Assembly: GCA_036397255.1 (NCBI GenBank)
Contig: DASWJH010000073.1
Location: 1-42,218 of the forward strand
DNA length: 42,218 bases
DNA from: Nitrospiria bacterium
GTDB taxonomy: Bacteria; Nitrospirota; Nitrospiria; DASWJH01
Direction of reading: 5' to 3'
Under the pieces are notes generated by a model. That model saw nothing but the letters and a program-made list of their open reading frames with translations, did not search any database and was not told the origin of the DNA. Shown piece after piece: positions 42,092 through 42,218 of this stretch. The position numbers and the translations under genes were made by a program. Position 1 is the first letter of the stretch; each line of letters opens with the position of its first letter.

Positions 42092-42218
42092 TGATAATGT
42101 CCTATTTGCCCAAAATAGAAATGTCCTATTGGCTGATAGAATGCCCTGACATGGAAGGAGGGCAGAATGGCCAGAGAGGACATGCTGAAGATGAGTGTGA
42201 AGGAACTTCCAAGGGTGC
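42092..42218 (+). mobile_element. Left end of an insertion sequence (ISNCY/IS1202-like), cut by window edge
   Basis: Two direct copies of AATGTCCTATT (42096-42106 and 42120-42130), spaced by 24 bases, precede a transposase start, as at the ends of such elements. The exact outer boundary and the other end are not visible. Confidence 0.5.
42167..42218 (+). CDS. Transposase N-terminus, partial
   Basis: The 17 visible residues, MAREDMLKMSVKELPRV, resemble the start of ISNCY-type transposases, which begin with a short acidic segment and a K-E-L-x-R helix leading into an HTH. A GGAAGGAGGG ribosome site lies just before the ATG. The rest is outside the window, so the family call is tentative. Confidence 0.5.
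   Translation, partial: MAREDMLKMSVKELPRV

Noticed and set aside
42076-42183. N-terminal extension of the small ORF beside HPP
   Set aside because: It reads backwards through the IS end and transposase start, so it is not a native coding sequence.

Overview
The window comes from a diderm (Gram-negative type) bacterium. It encodes a type II secretion system with an outer-membrane secretin, apolipoprotein N-acyltransferase, an OmpA-type lipoprotein and at least eight predicted lipoproteins. Codon use and intergenic DNA are moderately AT-rich, with many A/T runs. GroES/GroEL are under a perfect CIRCE operator. prfB keeps the classic RF2 programmed frameshift. The phylum cannot be fixed from sequence alone. 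The gene styles (AMIN-domain secretin, COG3014/LPP20/LpoB cluster, YqgE, DUF190-CrcB) and the REP-like palindromes would suit Nitrospirota, NC10 or a Desulfobacterota-like lineage, but this is inference.

Left part (1-8600, mostly minus strand). The 3' neighbour of the first operon is one copy of a 136-bp repeat (6-141). Then comes a four-gene envelope lipoprotein operon (LPP20, LpoB-like, COG3014 TPR, second LPP20-like protein). It is followed by groES-groEL with terminator, sigma70-type promoter and CIRCE, and by a secreted zinc metalloprotease paired with a small lipoprotein.

Middle-left (8684-21501, minus strand). This is a complete type II secretion operon in the order gspC-D-E-F-G-H-I-J-N-L-M-K. 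It is driven by a promoter with perfect -35 and -10 hexamers at 21670-21697. gspN sits before gspL, gspK is last, and the secretin carries an N-terminal AMIN domain. The metalloprotease and lipoprotein genes directly follow gspK in the same orientation and are natural candidates for cargo. No prepilin peptidase is present, so it must be encoded elsewhere.

Middle-right (21.8-34.7 kb). A DUF3105 protein is followed by a lipoprotein ending in a long Thr/Ser tandem repeat, lnt overlapping prfB, a metallo-beta-lactamase/TPR protein, an O-methyltransferase, a secreted repeat protein and a dioxygenase-like protein that appears cut short. A small decayed block then holds a DUF2892 pseudogene, an intact DUF302 gene and a C-terminal scrap of an RND transporter. 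Next are a DnaQ-type exonuclease and an operon of HTH/zinc-ribbon regulator, methyltransferase and YqgE/AlgH.

Right part (35-42.2 kb). A MITE-like element (35083-35388) has imperfect 27-bp terminal inverted repeats and a perfect 8-bp flanking duplication. It separates the YqgE operon from a divergent crcB-DUF190-ompA-bPH2 cluster. Then follow a patatin-CysZ pair, a beta-hydroxyacid dehydrogenase, a methyltransferase and an HPP-family gene with a frameshift. The window ends inside the left end of an insertion sequence. No rRNA, tRNA or CRISPR array was recognised.
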